Shown piece by piece: positions 36,491-45,110 of a DNA stretch of 56,563 nt. The DNA lies in assembly GCF_006539505.1 (NCBI RefSeq), contig NZ_BJND01000060.1, positions 1 through 56,563 of the forward strand. The letters run 5' to 3'. Each line of letters opens with the position of its first letter. Positions within the stretch are counted from its first letter, which is position 1. This stretch comes from Streptomyces spinoverrucosus. GTDB taxonomy: Bacteria; Actinomycetota; Actinomycetes; Streptomycetales; Streptomycetaceae. Both the position numbers and the translations under genes were made by a program. Below the pieces are notes generated by a model that saw only the letters and a program-made list of their open reading frames with translations, ran no database searches and was not told the DNA's origin.

Positions 36491-37249
36491 ATGACCGCGA
36501 TCGATCTGAACGCCGACCTCGGCGAGGGCTTCGGCCGCTGGCGGCTGACCGACGACGAGCAGTTGCTGTCCGTCGTCACCAGCGCCAACGTGGCCTGCGG
36601 CTTCCACGCCGGGGACGCGGCCACCATGCGGCGGGTGTGCGAGCTGGCCGCCGCGCGCGGGGTGACGATCGGCGCGCAGGTCTCCTACCGCGACCTCGCC
36701 GGGTTCGGGCGGCGAGCGATGGACGTGCCGTCCGCGGAGCTGGCGGCCGAGGTGGCCTACCAGATCGGCGCCCTGGAGGTCTTCGCCCGCGCGGCAGGCT
36801 CCCGGGTGGCGTACGTCAAGCCGCACGGCGCGCTCTACAACCGCGTGGTGCACGACGAGGAGCAGGCCGGTGCGGTCGTCGACGGCGTGCTCCTCGCCGA
36901 CGGCTCGCTGCCCGTGCTGGGGCTGCCGGGTTCGCGGCTGCTGGAGTTGGCCGCCAAGGCGGGGCTCCCGGCCGTGCCGGAGGCGTTCGCGGACCGCGCG
37001 TACACCGACGAGGGCACCCTCGTGCCGCGCGGCCGCGAGGGCGCCGTCGTGACCGACCCCGAGGCGGTGGTGGAACGGTCGGTGAGCCTGGCCCGCTCCG
37101 GAACGGTCGCCTCCCACTCCGGGGCCCGTATCGACGTACGCGCGCGTTCCCTGTGTCTGCACGGGGACACGCCCGGCGCGGTGGAACTGGCCCGGCGGGT
37201 CCGGCGGCGGCTCGAAGAGGCCGGTGTCCGGGTGGAGGCCTTCGCATGA
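36491..37249 (+). CDS. pxpA: 5-oxoprolinase subunit A (LamB/YcsF family)
   Basis: 252 residues. PxpA works with PxpB and PxpC to hydrolyse 5-oxo-L-proline to glutamate with ATP. The family opening DLNADLGEGFGRW, ANVACGFHAGD, VKPHGALYNRV and the C-terminal SLCLHGDTPGAVELAR are intact. AAGGGGACCC precedes the ATG. It lies 16 bp after the DUF1445 gene and its stop overlaps the pxpB start (ATGA). 5-Oxoproline forms spontaneously from glutamine and glutamate, so the complex is usually house-cleaning; here its transporter and regulator suggest inducible uptake. Confidence 0.95.
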   Translation: MTAIDLNADLGEGFGRWRLTDDEQLLSVVTSANVACGFHAGDAATMRRVCELAAARGVTIGAQVSYRDLAGFGRRAMDVPSAELAAEVAYQIGALEVFARAAGSRVAYVKPHGALYNRVVHDEEQAGAVVDGVLLADGSLPVLGLPGSRLLELAAKAGLPAVPEAFADRAYTDEGTLVPRGREGAVVTDPEAVVERSVSLARSGTVASHSGARIDVRARSLCLHGDTPGAVELARRVRRRLEEAGVRVEAFA

Positions 37250-38055
37250 GGGTGCTGCCGGTCGGCGACAGCGCCCTGCTCGTCGAGGTGTCCTCCGGCG
37301 ACGAGGCGCAGGCGCTGCACGCGGAGTTGCTGCGCCGCCGCGCCGAGGGGTCGATCGCGGTCCGCGAGATCGTGCCCGCGGCCCGTACCGTCCTCCTCGA
37401 CGGCCTGACCGACCCGGTCCGTCTGGCTTCCGAACTGACCTCCGCCGACGTGCCGACCGCTCCCCCGCGCGCGGGGGAGGTCGTCGAGCTCCCGGTGCGC
37501 TACGACGGCCCGGACCTGGCGGACGTCGCCGCCCTGTGGGGCGTGACCGAGCGGGAGGTGGCACGCATCCACGCGGGCACCGAGTTCCGGGTCGCCTTCT
37601 GTGGGTTCGCCCCCGGCTTCGGCTACCTCACCGGCCTGCCGCCGCACTACGACGTCCCGCGCCGCGCCACTCCGCGCACCTCGGTCCCGGCCGGTTCGGT
37701 GGCGCTGGCCGGGCCGTACACGGGCGTGTACCCGCACGTGTCGCCCGGCGGCTGGCAGCTGATCGGCAGCACGGACACGGTGCTGTGGGACCACGCGCGA
37801 GTACCGGCCGCTCTGCTGTCACCGGGCACGCGCGTGCGGTTCGTCCCGGTGGGCACCTACGGACCGGGGCCGGTGGACGCCAATGACAGGGGCCCGGTGG
37901 ACGCCGATCGCCCAGACAAGGCAGGGACCGACGGCCGAGGCCCGATGGACGCCGATCGACCGGACACGGCAGGCACCGACCGCCGGGGCCCGGTGGGCGC
38001 CGACGGCCGAAGCCCGGTAGGCGCCGACGGCCGAGGCCCGGTGGGGCGCACGTGA
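37246..38055 (+). CDS. pxpB: 5-oxoprolinase subunit B (KipI/allophanate hydrolase subunit 1 family)
   Basis: 269 residues. The first 205 form a normal PxpB: GDSALLVEVSS, FCGFAPGFGYLTGLP and the SVALAGPYTGVYPHVSPGGW region. The remaining 60 or so residues are a repeat-rich tail (GPVDADRPDKAGTDGRGP type) not expected in the family. The tail is encoded by the tandem repeats at 37864-38043 and should be disordered. Both ends overlap neighbours (ATGA with pxpA, GTGA with pxpC), so the tail must be read through for coupling to pxpC. Confidence 0.93.
   Translation: MRVLPVGDSALLVEVSSGDEAQALHAELLRRRAEGSIAVREIVPAARTVLLDGLTDPVRLASELTSADVPTAPPRAGEVVELPVRYDGPDLADVAALWGVTEREVARIHAGTEFRVAFCGFAPGFGYLTGLPPHYDVPRRATPRTSVPAGSVALAGPYTGVYPHVSPGGWQLIGSTDTVLWDHARVPAALLSPGTRVRFVPVGTYGPGPVDANDRGPVDADRPDKAGTDGRGPMDADRPDTAGTDRRGPVGADGRSPVGADGRGPVGRT
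37864..38043. repeat. Tandem repeat at the 3' end of pxpB
   Basis: Imperfect units of about 24 to 60 bp built on GGCCCGGTGGACGCCGA-like sequence encode GPVDAD, GPMDADRP and GPVGADGR repeats. All length differences are multiples of three. They lie just before the coupled start of pxpC. Confidence 0.8.
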
Positions 38056-38921
38056 CCGACCGTGCGCTCGCCGTCGTCCGTGCCGGGGCGCTGACCACCG
38101 TGCAGGACCAGGGGCGTCCCGGGCACGCGCACCTCGGTGTGCCGCGCTCCGGCGCGCTCGACGCGCCCGCGGCGGCGCTCGCCAACCGGCTGGTCGGCAA
38201 TCCGGCCGAGGCGGCCGTCCTGGAGACGACCCTCAACGGGTGCGCGGTGCGGCCCCGTTCCACGGTCACAGTGGCGGTCGCGGGCGCGCCCTGCCGGGTC
38301 ACGGTCGACGGCCGCCCGGTCGCCTGGGGCGCGCCGGTGCGGGTGCCCGCGGGAGCGGTCCTGGACGTCGGCGCTGCGGTTCGCGGGGTACGAAGCTATG
38401 TGGCCGTCTCCGGCGGCGTCGCCGTCGAGCCGGTGCTCGGCAGCCGCTCCACCGACCTGCTGTCGGGCCTCGGCCCGCCGCAGCTCACGGACGGCGCGGT
38501 GCTTCCCTTGGGGCGTGTCGTCGGCCCCCACGCGCGCGTGCACGTCGCCCCACAGCCCGCGCCGCCGGCCGAACTGGTCCTGCGGGTGACGCTCGGGCCC
38601 CGCGACGACTGGTTCACGCGGGAGGCCGTGCGGACGTTCATCTCCCGCACCTACCGCGTGTCCGCCGCAAGCAACCGCATCGGGCTGCGCACGGAGGGAC
38701 CCACCCTGGAGCGGGCCCGCTCGGGCGAACTCCCCAGTGAGGGTGTGGTCCTGGGCGCGGTCCAGGTCCCGCCCGACGGTCGGCCGGTCGTCTTCCTCGC
38801 CGACCACCCGACCACGGGCGGCTACCCGGTCCTCGCGGTCGTCCGCGCGGCGGACCTCCCGGCGGCCGCACAGGCGGTACCGGGGACACCGGTCCGCTTC
38901 GTGGCGGTACGCCGTCGTTGA
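38052..38921 (+). CDS. pxpC: 5-oxoprolinase subunit C (KipA/allophanate hydrolase subunit 2 family)
   Basis: 289 residues. The opening GALTTVQDQGRPGHAHLGVP, SGALDAPAAALANRLVGN, and the C-terminal NRIGLRTEGPTLERA and PTTGGYPVLAVV are those of PxpC/KipA, which forms the oxoprolinase with PxpA and PxpB. GTG 38052 overlaps the pxpB stop. It is the last gene of the operon; the next gene (SGNH hydrolase) is convergent, with 40 bp between the stops. Confidence 0.95.
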   Translation: MTDRALAVVRAGALTTVQDQGRPGHAHLGVPRSGALDAPAAALANRLVGNPAEAAVLETTLNGCAVRPRSTVTVAVAGAPCRVTVDGRPVAWGAPVRVPAGAVLDVGAAVRGVRSYVAVSGGVAVEPVLGSRSTDLLSGLGPPQLTDGAVLPLGRVVGPHARVHVAPQPAPPAELVLRVTLGPRDDWFTREAVRTFISRTYRVSAASNRIGLRTEGPTLERARSGELPSEGVVLGAVQVPPDGRPVVFLADHPTTGGYPVLAVVRAADLPAAAQAVPGTPVRFVAVRRR

Positions 38922-38961
38922 CACCCGTGGTGGAATCCCCAATCCCCGTCGGTCCTCAGTC

Positions 38962-39957
38962 CTACGCCGCCTCCGGCTCCGGCTGCTGCTCCGCCACCGG
39001 GCGCTGCTCCACCACCGAACGCTGCTCCGGCACCGAGCGCTGGGCCGGCACCGACAGCCCCTCCGGCAGGACCAGCCCCTCCGGCACGACCAGCTTCCCC
39101 GCCTCCGGGCGCTGCCCGGCCTTCGGCTCCGGTACCGACAGCGCCGCCAGCGCCATCGACACGGCGTTCGCCGACCGCAGGTCGAGCCGGGCGCTGGTGC
39201 CGCGCGCGCGGTGCCGTATCTCGACGGCGGCGAGGCGCAGCAGCTGGGGCAGCAGGTCGTTGCACCGGCGCAGCACCCAGGCGGTGCCCGCGGTGGCCAG
39301 CCACAGCAGGCTCGCCGACCTGGTGGGCGGCGGGAACTCGGGCTCGGCGGCGGGCGCGGCGCCGGTCGCGATCCCGGCGTTCGCCAGCAGCTCGTGGAAC
39401 CGGATGGCCAGCTGCCGGTGCCCCCGCTCCCCGGGGTGCAGCCGGTCCGAACTCCACATGGCCCGGTCGTCGACCCAGTCGCCCTCGGCGGCGTGCAGGT
39501 GCACGGCCCCGTACCGCTCGGACAGGGCGTGGACCGCGGTGTTCACCGCGCGCTGCCGCCGGGCCAGCGGGTTGGCCAGCACGCCCGGCAGCCCGAGCAT
39601 CGCGCCCGGGTCGGGCAGGCAGGCGGTGAGCACGGCCGTGCCCTGCCGGGTGAAGGCCGCGTAGACCTTGTCGAGGCGTTCGGCGATGTGGTGGATGTCG
39701 AACGTGCAGCGCAGGGTGTCGTTGACGCCGACGAGGACGGACGCGACGTCCGGCCGCAGGGCCAGCGCGGCGGGCAGCTGGGTCTCCAGCACATCGCGGG
39801 TCTGGGCCCCGCTGACCGCGAGGTTGGTGAATGCGGCGGGCGGTTCGGACAGGCCGCCGGCGAGCAGCGCGGCCCAGCCGCGCCACCCATTCCCCACGGG
39901 ATCGCCCACCCCCTCCGTCAGCGAGTCCCCGAGAGCGACGTAACGGACGGCTCTCAT
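38962..39957 (-). CDS. SGNH/GDSL hydrolase
   Basis: 331 residues. The nucleophile block YVALGDSLTEGVG, the oxyanion Gly in AVSGAQ, Asn in VLVGVNDTLRC and the Asp-x-x-His in SSDRLHPGERGH make a complete SGNH esterase domain (about 1-200). The C-terminal part holds no signal peptide but a Pro/Glu/Gln-rich tail with short repeats of the type SVPEQR. The start overlaps the stop of the upstream glycosyltransferase (ATGA). With two glycosyltransferases in the same unit, a role as deacylase or acyl transferase on a glycolipid is possible; this is inference. Confidence 0.92.
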   Translation of the reverse strand: MRAVRYVALGDSLTEGVGDPVGNGWRGWAALLAGGLSEPPAAFTNLAVSGAQTRDVLETQLPAALALRPDVASVLVGVNDTLRCTFDIHHIAERLDKVYAAFTRQGTAVLTACLPDPGAMLGLPGVLANPLARRQRAVNTAVHALSERYGAVHLHAAEGDWVDDRAMWSSDRLHPGERGHRQLAIRFHELLANAGIATGAAPAAEPEFPPPTRSASLLWLATAGTAWVLRRCNDLLPQLLRLAAVEIRHRARGTSARLDLRSANAVSMALAALSVPEPKAGQRPEAGKLVVPEGLVLPEGLSVPAQRSVPEQRSVVEQRPVAEQQPEPEAA

Positions 39958-41117
39958 GCCGCGCCCTCCGCACGGACGAAGGGTCGCTCGGGCACCGCCG
40001 CGTCGTGCGCGGCGAGGAAGGCGTCCACCGCCGTACCCCAGCCGAAGCACTCCGCACGCGCGCGTGCGGTCTCCCGGCGCTCGCGCTCGGGACGGTCGAG
40101 GAGCATCTCCACGGCGTCCGCGAAGGCGTCCCCGTTGTCCGCCGCGGTGGCCCCGGCGGATCCGATCACCTCCGGCAGCGCGGAGGACGCGCTCGCCACG
40201 ACGGGCGTGCCGCAGGCCATGGCCTCCAGCGCGGCGAGCCCGAACGTTTCGGCCGGTCCGGGGGCCAGGCAGACGTCGGCGGTGGCCTGGAGCGCGCCGA
40301 GCAGGCTGCGGTCGGCGACATGCCCGAGGAAGGTCACCGGCAGGTCGCGCTCCTGCGCGCGCTTCTCCAGGCCCGGGCGCAGCGGCCCGTTTCCTGCCAC
40401 CACGAGCACGGCTCGCACGCCGCGCTGGCGCAGCGACTCCAGGGCGTCCAGCGCGGTGCCGGGCCGCTTCTCGACGGACAGCCGGGAGCACATCACCAGC
40501 AGCTTCTCGTCCCCACGCGCGTGTACGTCGCGCAGTGCCGCGTCGCGCAGGGTGGGGCGCCGGTTCATCAGGTCGACGCCCAGGGGCGCCCGTACGACGT
40601 TGCGGGCGCCGATCCGGATGAACTCCCGCTCGGCGAACTCGGTGGTGCACACGACCTTGGAGTAGGTGTGGGCCGTGCGGACGTTGAGGGCGTCGGCGGC
40701 GCGCCGGGAGAAGTTCTCCGACAGGCCCCAGGTGCGCAGCACGCCGTCGGCGGTCTCGTGGGAGACCATCACGGCGGGCACCCGGGCACGCCGCGCCCAC
40801 TTGCCGGTCCACCTCAGGGTCGTACGGTCGGAGACCTCCAGGCGGTCCGGGCCGAGCTCCTCCAGCAGGGCGGCGACGCGGCGCTTGTCGATGAGCACGC
40901 GGTAGCCCCCGGTGCCGGGCAGCACCGGTCCGGGCAGGGTGATCACCCGGCCCTGCTCGGTGTCCCGGTCGCTGTACTTCTCGCCCGGCACGATCAGGAC
41001 GGGGTCGTGGCCCGCGAGCTTGAAGCCCTTGCCCAGTTCGCGCAGCGCGGTGCGCAGGCCGCCGGAGGCGGGGGCGACGAAGTTCGCCAGCCGGACGATG
41101 CGCAGGGAGGTGTTCAT
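39954..41117 (-). CDS. GT4-family glycosyltransferase
   Basis: 387 residues with GT-B fold. The acceptor-side N-terminus has NFVAPASGGLRTALREL; the donor side has VMCSRLSVEKRPGTALDAL, VVAGNGPLRPGLE and the E-x7-E motif ETFGLAALE. GT4 enzymes use nucleotide sugars with retention. It overlaps both neighbours by 4 bp and is the second gene of a three-gene unit. A phosphatidylinositol-mannoside or other glycolipid acceptor is plausible in an actinomycete, but the acceptor is not readable here. Confidence 0.92.
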   Translation of the reverse strand: MNTSLRIVRLANFVAPASGGLRTALRELGKGFKLAGHDPVLIVPGEKYSDRDTEQGRVITLPGPVLPGTGGYRVLIDKRRVAALLEELGPDRLEVSDRTTLRWTGKWARRARVPAVMVSHETADGVLRTWGLSENFSRRAADALNVRTAHTYSKVVCTTEFAEREFIRIGARNVVRAPLGVDLMNRRPTLRDAALRDVHARGDEKLLVMCSRLSVEKRPGTALDALESLRQRGVRAVLVVAGNGPLRPGLEKRAQERDLPVTFLGHVADRSLLGALQATADVCLAPGPAETFGLAALEAMACGTPVVASASSALPEVIGSAGATAADNGDAFADAVEMLLDRPERERRETARARAECFGWGTAVDAFLAAHDAAVPERPFVRAEGAA

Positions 41118-42241
41118 GCCGCCACCGCCGGCCTGCGCGCGTCGAGGACGGCCTCGTAGTGCGCGATGAGCTGGTCGCCGACGGCGGCCCAGGTGCGGCC
41201 CTCGACGGTGGCGCGGGCGGTGGTCCCGAAGGCGGCGCGCAGCGCGGGGTCGGCGGCCAGGGCGGCGACGGCGTCCCGGACGGCGTCCGCGTCGCGCGGC
41301 GGTACGAGGAACCCGGTGCGGCCGTGGTCGACCAGGTCCCTGGGGCCGCCGGCGGCGGGCGCGACCACGGGGACGCCGCTGGCCATGGCCTCCTGCACGG
41401 TCTGGCAGAAGGTCTCGAAGGGGCCGGTGTGCGCGAAGACGTCCAGCGAGGCGAAGATCCGGGCGAGTTCGTCGCCGGTGCGGCGGCCCAGGAAGACCGC
41501 GCCGGGCAGCGCCTCGACCAGGCCGGGCTGGCTCGGCCCGTCACCGACGACGACCACGCGCACGCCGGGCAGGGCGCAGACGCCGGAGAGCAGCTCGACG
41601 TGCTTCTCGGGCGCGAGCCGCCCGACATAGCCGACGATCAGCTCGCCGTTCGGGGCGAGTTCCCGGCGCAGTGCGTCGTCGCGCAGGTCGGGGCGGAAGC
41701 GCACGGTGTCGACACCGCGCCGCCACAGGTGCACCCGGGGCACGCCGTGGGCCTCCAGGTCGCCCTGGGAGGCGCTGGAGGGGGCGAGGGTGCGGTCGGC
41801 GGCGGCGTGCACGGAGCGGATGCGCCGCCATGCCGCGGCCTCACCCGCCCCGACGTAGGTGCGGGCGTATCCGGCCAGGTCGGTCTGGTAGACGGCGACG
41901 GCGGGGATACCGAGCCGGGCGGCGGCGGCCATGCCGCGGACGCCGAGGATGAAGGGGCTGGCCAGGTGCACGATGTCGGGCTGGTGCGTCAGCAGCACGG
42001 CGGCGAGGCGCCGGCTGGGCAGGGCGACACGGACCTGGGGATAGCCCGGGAGCGGAAGGGAGGGGATGTGGACGACAGGGCACGGCGCGAGACCGCCTGC
42101 CTTGTTGCCGGGAGCGGGAGCCGGTGCGACGACGAGGGGAGCGTGACCGCGATCGACGAGGTGTCGGGCGGTCTGGAGCGCGCAGTGGGCCACGCCGTTC
42201 ACATCGGGGGGAAAGGATTCGGTCACGATGACGACACGCAT
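41114..42241 (-). CDS. GT4-family glycosyltransferase (MgtA/PimB-like)
   Basis: 375 residues. The opening VIVTESFPPDVNGVAHCALQ is that of mannosyltransferases such as PimB and MgtA. The donor domain has VGYVGRLAPEKHVELL, VVVGDGPSQPGLVE and the E-x7-E motif ETFCQTVQE. It probably adds a hexose to a lipid or polyprenol-linked acceptor at the membrane surface. First gene of the unit with the second glycosyltransferase and the SGNH hydrolase. A 194-bp gap to the HEAT-repeat gene should hold the promoter. Confidence 0.92.
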   Translation of the reverse strand: MRVVIVTESFPPDVNGVAHCALQTARHLVDRGHAPLVVAPAPAPGNKAGGLAPCPVVHIPSLPLPGYPQVRVALPSRRLAAVLLTHQPDIVHLASPFILGVRGMAAAARLGIPAVAVYQTDLAGYARTYVGAGEAAAWRRIRSVHAAADRTLAPSSASQGDLEAHGVPRVHLWRRGVDTVRFRPDLRDDALRRELAPNGELIVGYVGRLAPEKHVELLSGVCALPGVRVVVVGDGPSQPGLVEALPGAVFLGRRTGDELARIFASLDVFAHTGPFETFCQTVQEAMASGVPVVAPAAGGPRDLVDHGRTGFLVPPRDADAVRDAVAALAADPALRAAFGTTARATVEGRTWAAVGDQLIAHYEAVLDARRPAVAA

Positions 42242-42435
42242 AGGGCTGTTGTCGCCACGCTGGACGTGGCCGCGTCAACGTCGATCTTTCCGAACGGGGA
42301 ACGATCCATGAGCGTTGCGCTGCGCACCCGAGCACGTCGGCGCGCGGCCATGCACCGCTGCCCCCCGGGTCACCCGCTGTTCACCCAACGGGTACTCCGG
42401 TCCCCTGCCACCCGGCGGGTGGGTCAGGGCGGCGT

Positions 42436-43848
42436 TCACATGGCGTCGGGCCCGATCCGGCTGCGGACGGCCGTCTGGACCTCCGCCTCCTCGGCCGGGT
42501 CGGAGGCGAGCCGGCGCAGTTGCTCGACGACGCGGGTGTCTCCGGTCTCGGCGTGCCGGGCGGCGAGCTCCCGGGTGGTCTCCTCGCAGTCCCAGAGACA
42601 CTCGACGGCGAAACCGGACGGGAAGGAGGGGTCGGTGGCGGCGAGGGCACGGGCGGCCCGGCCGCGCAGATGGGACGAGGCGGTCTCGCGGTAGACGTGG
42701 CGCAAAACCGGTGCGGCACAGCCGATGCCGAGCCGTCCGGCGCCGTCGACGAGGGTCCACAGGGTCGGCGCGTCGGGCCCTTCGCCCCGCACCGCCTCCC
42801 GTAGCGCGCCGAGGACCAGGTCGCTGTCCTTGGCGCCGCCCCGACAGGCGAGCATGCGTCCGGCGGCGGCGCCCAGCGGATCGGGGCGGCGGGCCCAGCC
42901 GCGCGCCCGGTCCACGGCGGCCATACTGCGCATCCGTTCGAAGGCGTCGACGGCGGCCTCCGCGACCGGCGCCGGGCCGGTGACGACGGCCGCCTCGATC
43001 AGGTCGAGCGCGGCGGGATCGTTGCTGTCGGCGAGATAGCGCAGCGCGGTGCTGCGGGCGCCCTCGCTGCCGTCCTGGGCGGCCCGGACGATCTCGGGCC
43101 GGTCCTCGGGTCCGGCGACTGCGGTGAGGCAGCGGGCAGCGGGGATGTGCAGCGCCACACCGCGTTCGACGCCCTGCTGGGCCCACTCGAACACGGCCTG
43201 CACGCTCCACCCCGGACGGGGCCCGGTGGAGCGCATCTGCCGCTGCCAGCGGTCGAAGCAGCCGGTTTCCTGGGCGGCACGCACGCGCGTACCGATCGAT
43301 TCGCGAGGATCCTCCGCCCACAGCCGCCACGGCCTCGGTTCGAAGGCGTCCCGCACGGCGGCGGCCAGCTCGGCCTCGCCCTCCGCGTCGGCCGGGAAGC
43401 GGGCCAGCACGGGTGTGGCCAGGGCGCGCAGCCCGGCGTCGTCGTCGCGCAGGGCGAGTTCATCCAGGGCCCAGGCCCAGTTGGAGCCGTGGGCGGCGTA
43501 CCTGCGCAGCAGGGCGAGCGCGTCGCGCCTGCCGTACGAGGCGAGGTGGCCGAGGACGGCGAGGGCGAGCCCGGTGCGGGATTCCTCGGTGTCGAGGACG
43601 TCCTCGGGGTCGAAGAGATGCGCCTCGATCGCGTCCAGCTCGCCGTTCAGGTCGAGGTAGAGGCGGGCGTAGTACAGGGAGCGGTTCTCCACCTGCCAGT
43701 CGTGGCGGGGGTCGCGCAGCACACAGTGGTTCAGGGCCGCGAGCGCCTCGGCGCGGGGGGCGGTGAGCGCGTGCAGCGTACCGTCGCCGCGGCCCCGCTG
43801 AAGCAGGCCGAGCAGCGTACCGCTGGGCGCTATGACCGGATCGAACAT
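42436..43848 (-). CDS. HEAT-repeat protein
   Basis: 470 residues from ATG 43848 (GTG 43863 would add five residues, but GTGAGG there serves as the ribosome binding site for 43848). About ten helical pairs of HEAT/PBS-lyase type are seen, for example SEGARSTALRYLADSNDPAALDLIEAA and LRGRAARALAATDPSFPSG landmarks. Such solenoids bind proteins. It is soluble, with no catalytic motif. It is a single gene, co-directional with the glycosyltransferase unit but 194 bp away. Confidence 0.85.
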   Translation of the reverse strand: MFDPVIAPSGTLLGLLQRGRGDGTLHALTAPRAEALAALNHCVLRDPRHDWQVENRSLYYARLYLDLNGELDAIEAHLFDPEDVLDTEESRTGLALAVLGHLASYGRRDALALLRRYAAHGSNWAWALDELALRDDDAGLRALATPVLARFPADAEGEAELAAAVRDAFEPRPWRLWAEDPRESIGTRVRAAQETGCFDRWQRQMRSTGPRPGWSVQAVFEWAQQGVERGVALHIPAARCLTAVAGPEDRPEIVRAAQDGSEGARSTALRYLADSNDPAALDLIEAAVVTGPAPVAEAAVDAFERMRSMAAVDRARGWARRPDPLGAAAGRMLACRGGAKDSDLVLGALREAVRGEGPDAPTLWTLVDGAGRLGIGCAAPVLRHVYRETASSHLRGRAARALAATDPSFPSGFAVECLWDCEETTRELAARHAETGDTRVVEQLRRLASDPAEEAEVQTAVRSRIGPDAM

Positions 43849-44172
43849 GGGAAACAGCCTCACATCAAGCGTCGACGCAACCGGGGAACGTGCTCTACCT
43901 GGCCGCGTAACAACACGTCGGGGCGCCCGCCGTCTTCTGCTTGCTGTAGACCATCTTCCTCTGCCTCTCGTCAGTGGCCCATGCGGGCCGCATCACGGCC
44001 CGCGCGGTGCGGCAACACCTGCCCAGCCATCGCGTCCGTAAATCACGACGTCATGATGACCCGGCACTTCTCGATGCCGCGACCGAAATTTCCGGCGGCC
44101 CCTTACCGCCTCCCCCGTTTTCCGTGTCGTACCTGACCAGCAAGCCTTTTCTGCCTGATCAGGGCGTTCGGA
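43849..44172. other. Intergenic region with a small hairpin, between ankyrin and HEAT genes
   Basis: About 324 bp without a supported gene. A perfect 8-bp stem (GCGGGCCG/CGGCCCGC, 5-base loop) at 43983-44003 lies 170 bp after the ankyrin gene on its strand and could end that message. The HEAT-gene promoter must lie in the rest. Confidence 0.4.
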
Positions 44173-44565
44173 TCAGTGTGCGCCGAACAGTTCCAGCAGT
44201 TCGGTCTTGCCGAACATCCGGGCGGTGTCGACGGCCGACGGGGTGCCCGCGGCCGGGTCGGCGCCGCCCTCCAGGAGGGCCTTGATCACTTCTTCCTCGC
44301 CCTTGAAGACCGCCCCGGCGAGTGGGGTCTGGCCTCGGTCGTTGACGCGGTCCGCCGCGGCGCCTCGGGCGAGCAGCGCCCGCACCGTCCCGGCGTGTCC
44401 GTGGTAGGCGGCGAGCATCACGAGGGAGTCGCCGCGGTCGTTGGTGAGGTTGGCCGGAACGCCCGCGTCGACGTACGCCACGAGCGCCTCGGTCTGCCCC
44501 TGCCGGGCCAGGTCGAAGATCTTGGTCGCGAGCTCCACGACCTCGGGGTCGGGGGCTTCGGTCAT
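44173..44565 (-). CDS. Ankyrin-repeat protein
   Basis: 130 residues, about three ankyrin repeats: AYVDAGVPANLTNDRGDSLV, LLARGAAADRVNDRGQTPLA and LLEGGADPAAGTPSAVDTAR. These are protein-binding modules; a stand-alone small ankyrin protein is common in Streptomyces and its partner is unknown. ATG 44565 is chosen because GAGAGGTGG lies 8 bases before it; a GTG four codons upstream would begin inside that site. Confidence 0.88.
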   Translation of the reverse strand: MTEAPDPEVVELATKIFDLARQGQTEALVAYVDAGVPANLTNDRGDSLVMLAAYHGHAGTVRALLARGAAADRVNDRGQTPLAGAVFKGEEEVIKALLEGGADPAAGTPSAVDTARMFGKTELLELFGAH

Positions 44566-44860
44566 CGGCCGGACCACCTCTCACTACGTACGAGTACGAA
44601 CAGCAGCCAACCGCACGGCTGGGCTCTACGGGTGAATCGCCAGCGTACTGGCTGTGCGAGCACATGACGGGCCACGCCCGAGGCAAAGATCACCAATGCG
44701 CCCCTAGGACGCAAGCTCCCTGCGCCCCGGAACCGCCACGGCTCGGCCGCCCGGAGGAAATCAACCAGATTTCACCCAGTTGCACCTTTTATCGTATGGA
44801 TACATCCTGTGATCCTGGAAGTACTCATGGTGACTGTCCCCTTCGACACCAGGAGACCTC

Positions 44861-45055
44861 ATGATTCTGTCCATCTCAGGCGTCGTCCTGCTCGGCGTCG
44901 TCCTCTTCATCTTCTGCCGCAAGGACGGACTCAAGTCGTCCCACGCGCTGATCGCAGCCCTGTTCGGCTTCTATCTCGCGAGCACAGCCGTCGCGCCGAG
45001 CATCAAGGCGGGCGGCGAAAGCCTGGCGAGCCTGCTGGGCGGTCTCAAGTTCTGA
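44861..45055 (+). CDS. 64-residue membrane peptide next to an FtsK-like gene
   Basis: One strong membrane helix at residues 2-19 (ILSISGVVLLGVVLFIF), a short basic stretch (CRKDGLKSSH), a second hydrophobic segment (ALIAALFGFYLASTAVAP) and a Gly/Leu/Ser-rich end. AGGAGACCTC before the ATG is a strong ribosome binding site. It lies 55 bp before the FtsK-like gene in the same direction, so the two are probably one unit. Its size and position recall the small Spd-type membrane proteins beside TraB/FtsK genes of Streptomyces plasmids, but similarity is only general. Confidence 0.8.
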   Translation: MILSISGVVLLGVVLFIFCRKDGLKSSHALIAALFGFYLASTAVAPSIKAGGESLASLLGGLKF

Positions 45056-45110
45056 CGCCCCGCCCGCCCGGACCCAGCACCCCGCCCACACGCACGTTCA
45101 GGAGAAGCCC

